Source: Propionibacteriaceae bacterium (GTDB lineage: Bacteria > Actinomycetota > Actinomycetes > Propionibacteriales > Propionibacteriaceae). Taken from it: a stretch of 8,026 nucleotides of DNA. Shown here in pieces: positions 6,256-8,026 of the stretch (position 1 is its first letter; each line of letters begins with the position of its first letter). The position numbers and the translations under genes were made by a program. Where the stretch lies: the NCBI GenBank assembly GCA_027353565.1, contig DAIEHO010000071.1, positions 1 to 8,026 on the forward strand. The letters are read 5' to 3'. The notes below the pieces were generated by a model, which was not told the origin of the DNA, did not search any database, and saw only the letters and a program-made list of their open reading frames with translations.

Positions 6256-6547
6256 GAACAGGACGGTGTTGCGGTCCCGGAGGGCCTGGAGGTAGGTGAA
6301 CTTGTCCAGGTTGGTGCTCGCCGACTGGAACTGGTGGTACGCCCTCCGCAGCTGGACGTCGAAGGTGGCCACCCCGCTGGGAAGCAGCCCGACCAGCCCG
6401 AGGTCGATCCGCTGCTGCTCGGTGAACGCGGTGCCACGGTTGATCCGCGGGATCCGGAGCACCTCGCTGCCCCTCGCGCGAACCAGGACCCTCGAGCCGT
6501 GGCTCCCGGGCAACACGTCGTACCTTCGGTTGTCGTCCATGAGGCGA

Positions 6548-6553
6548 ACGCTA
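6548..6553 (-). promoter_or_regulatory. Putative -10 box TAGCGT for the malic enzyme gene (leaderless)
   Basis: Read on the minus strand, TAGCGT matches TAnnnT and is followed by seven bases and then the ATG at 6540. This supports the ATG at 6540 as the original start and suggests that the promoter remains in place although the frame is broken. No -35 box is evident. Confidence 0.55.
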
Positions 6554-6571
6554 GACCTGTCCGCGGGACCG

Positions 6572-6577
6572 TAGGCT
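6572..6577 (+). promoter_or_regulatory. Putative -10 box TAGGCT for hrpA
   Basis: TAGGCT is identical to the putative lysR -10 box and lies nine bases before the ATG at 6587. The -10 boxes of the divergent malic enzyme and hrpA genes are only 18 bases apart, so the two promoters share one short region. The TAG is an in-frame stop for hrpA and bounds its possible starts to GTG 6578 or ATG 6587. Confidence 0.5.
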
Positions 6578-6586
6578 GTGACGGCC

Positions 6587-8026
6587 ATGGAGCCGTATCT
6601 CGTCGTCGATCCCGACCTGCCCATCGCCGCCGCCGTCCCCGACATCGCGGCGGCGCTGCTCAGCAGCCAGGTCGTCGTCGTGGCCGGGGAGACGGGCTCC
6701 GGCAAGACGACCCAGCTGCCCAAGATCTGCCTTCTGGCGGGCCGGCGCAGCGTCGGCCACACACAGCCCAGACGGATCGCCGCCCGGACCCTCGCCGAGC
6801 GGATCGCGGAGGAGACCCGTACGGAGCTGGGCGATGTCGTGGGCTACCAGGTGCGCTTCACGCGCAAGGCGAGCCGCGCGACGCGGATCAAAGTGATGAC
6901 GGACGGCATCCTGCTCGCGGAGATCGGGCACGACAAGGAGCTTCGCGCCTACGACACGATCATCATCGACGAGGCCCACGAGCGCAGCCTGAACATCGAC
7001 TTCCTGCTCGGCTACCTCAAGCAGCTCCTCCCTCGCCGTCCCGACCTCAAGGTCATCGTCACGAGTGCGACGATCGACACGTCGCGATTCGCCGACCACT
7101 TCGACGCGCCGATCGTCGAGGTGACGGGCCGTACGTACCCGGTGGAGATCCGCTACCGACCCGTACGCGACGACGGCGCGGTCTCCGACGAGGACGACGC
7201 CGCGCCCGTACGGCCCGCGCCCCCGGCGGACGAGCGCGACCTCACCGAGGCGATCTGCGACGCGGTGGAGGAGCTCCAGGCGGCCGGGGACGGCGACGTG
7301 CTGGTCTTCTGCTCGGGTGAGCGGGAGATCCGGGACGCGTCCGAGGCGATCGCCGCCCGGAACCTGCGCTTCACCGAGGTGCTGCCCTTGTACGCTCGGC
7401 TGTCGGTCGCGGAGCAGCACCGGGTGTTCGCGCCCCACACGGGCCGCCGCGTCGTCATCGCGACGAACGTCGCCGAGACCTCCCTGACCGTGCCGGGAAT
7501 CCGGTACGTGGTCGACAGCGGTACCGCGCGCATCTCGCGCTACTCCAAGCGCACGAAGGTGCAGCGGCTGCCGATCGAGCCCATCTCGAAGGCCTCCGCG
7601 AACCAGCGTGCGGGCCGGTGCGGCCGTGTGGCGCCCGGTATCTGCATCCGCCTGTACAGCGAGACCGACTACGAGGCGCGCCCCCAGTACACCGAGCCCG
7701 AGATCCTCCGGACGAACCTGGCATCGGTCATCCTCCAGATGGCCGAGGCCGACCTCGGCGACATCGTCGACTTCCCCTTCGTCGAGCCTCCGGACGCCGG
7801 GCAGATCACCGACGGCATCCGTACGCTCACCGAGCTCGGCGCCCTCGAGGGCCGCAGCACGAGCCCCAGCCTCACGCCGGTGGGCCATCAGCTGGCCCGA
7901 CTGCCCGTCGACCCACGGCTCGCGAGGATGCTCGTCGAGGCGTCGACGCTGGGGTGTCTTCGCGAGGTCCAGGTCGTCGTCGCGGCGCTCGCCATCCCCG
8001 ACGTGAAGGAGCGTCCGCAGGAGAAG
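6587..8026 (+). CDS. hrpA: ATP-dependent DEAH-box RNA helicase HrpA, N-terminal 480 residues, 3' partial
   Basis: A superfamily 2 DEAH/RHA helicase that uses ATP to unwind or remodel RNA; E. coli HrpA has been linked to rescue of stalled ribosomes. The 480 codons run off the right edge without a stop; full HrpA proteins are about 1,300 residues, so roughly 800 are missing. Motifs in order: Walker A GETGSGKT at 34-41; Ia TQPRRIAA at 59-66; the TDGILL stretch at 105-110; II DEAH at 128-131; III SAT at 160-162; IV near LVFCSGEREI at 239-248; V TNVAETSLTVPGI at 293-305; VI QRAGRCGR at 340-347. The winged-helix and ratchet region begins after about 365 (PEILRTNLASVILQM). An acidic, proline-rich insert (DDGAVSDEDDAAPVRP, 195-210) separates the two RecA-like domains and is probably flexible. 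The start may be ATG 6587 or GTG 6578, three codons earlier; an in-frame TAG at 6572 excludes anything further upstream. It is divergent from the malic enzyme gene. Confidence 0.97.
   Translation, partial: MEPYLVVDPDLPIAAAVPDIAAALLSSQVVVVAGETGSGKTTQLPKICLLAGRRSVGHTQPRRIAARTLAERIAEETRTELGDVVGYQVRFTRKASRATRIKVMTDGILLAEIGHDKELRAYDTIIIDEAHERSLNIDFLLGYLKQLLPRRPDLKVIVTSATIDTSRFADHFDAPIVEVTGRTYPVEIRYRPVRDDGAVSDEDDAAPVRPAPPADERDLTEAICDAVEELQAAGDGDVLVFCSGEREIRDASEAIAARNLRFTEVLPLYARLSVAEQHRVFAPHTGRRVVIATNVAETSLTVPGIRYVVDSGTARISRYSKRTKVQRLPIEPISKASANQRAGRCGRVAPGICIRLYSETDYEARPQYTEPEILRTNLASVILQMAEADLGDIVDFPFVEPPDAGQITDGIRTLTELGALEGRSTSPSLTPVGHQLARLPVDPRLARMLVEASTLGCLREVQVVVAALAIPDVKERPQEK

Larger units (their letters stand above)
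4822..6540 (-). pseudogene. maeA: NAD-dependent malic enzyme gene (MaeA/malolactic type) interrupted by an in-frame TAA
   Basis: Malic enzymes convert malate to pyruvate and CO2 with reduction of NAD(P). From the ATG at 6540 to the TAG at 4824-4822 the frame is 572 codons, the normal length (E. coli MaeA is 565), and it is open except for TAA at codon 96. Before the stop: INRGTAFTEQQRIDLGLVGL, LLPSGVATF and YLQALRDRNTVLF. After it, in the same frame: RLLADHLPEMMPIVYTPTIG. The family has LFYRLL here, so the TAA replaces a conserved Tyr. In restored numbering the catalytic Tyr111 (YTPT), Lys185 (LGKKSLYTA), metal ligands Glu256/Asp257 (WEDFG) and Asp280 (FNDD), and the dinucleotide loop GAGTAG at 312-317 are all intact. 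The TDSEGILGIG stretch resembles Bacillus MaeA-type and malolactic enzymes, where E. coli MaeA has DGERILGLG. There is no frameshift. A young pseudogene, a sequence error, or a shortened product are all possible. Confidence 0.88.

Noticed and set aside
6226..6540. A frameshift as the explanation of the split malic enzyme
   Set aside because: Codons before and after the TAA are in the same frame (6540, 6255 and 6225 differ by multiples of three), so the lesion is a nonsense codon and not an insertion or deletion.
5287..7320. Long plus-strand open frame (677 codons) across the malic enzyme and into hrpA
   Set aside because: Its translation is Val/Asp/Arg-rich antisense of malic enzyme followed by an out-of-frame reading of the helicase; it is a shadow frame.

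Overview
The window is high-GC, gene-dense DNA from an actinomycete. The evidence is strong G/C at third codon positions, GTG starts, start codons sitting 6-9 bases after TAnnnT -10 boxes, and protein sequences of actinobacterial character. Order Propionibacteriales (Nocardioides/Aeromicrobium-like) is a guess, not a demonstration. Seven protein loci cover nearly all of it. The largest non-coding gap is about 72 bases, and I see no RNA gene, insertion sequence, CRISPR array or prophage.

Layout: (1) 1-1635 (+), C-terminal two thirds of a phosphoketolase entering from the left edge. (2) 1632-2021 (+), a small PNPOx-fold flavin/F420-type protein, translationally coupled to it by a GTGA overlap. 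(3) 1913-2914 (-), an EamA-type exporter whose C-terminal tail is coded antisense to the end of the PNPOx gene. (4) 2987-3898 (+), a LysR-type regulator divergent from eamA, with a perfect 7-3-7 inverted repeat between them that covers the lysR start codon. (5) 3924-4820 (+), a tandem-domain universal stress protein. (6) 4822-6540 (-), a malic enzyme gene of normal full length interrupted by a single in-frame TAA. (7) 6587-8026 (+), the N-terminal part of a DEAH-box helicase, HrpA, running off the right edge.

How they fit together: phosphoketolase (acetyl-phosphate from sugar phosphates), a PNPOx-like protein, a universal stress protein and malic enzyme suggest central-carbon and redox/stress functions. 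EamA plus LysR is a self-contained exporter/regulator pair. The window does not show one single pathway.

The most notable observation is the malic enzyme locus. Codon 96 of an otherwise intact 572-codon frame is TAA where the family has a conserved Tyr, and tandem ATG codons lie about 30 bases downstream. This could be a recent pseudogene, a sequencing error, or an N-terminally shortened enzyme made by reinitiation. I found no convincing undescribed multi-gene system.
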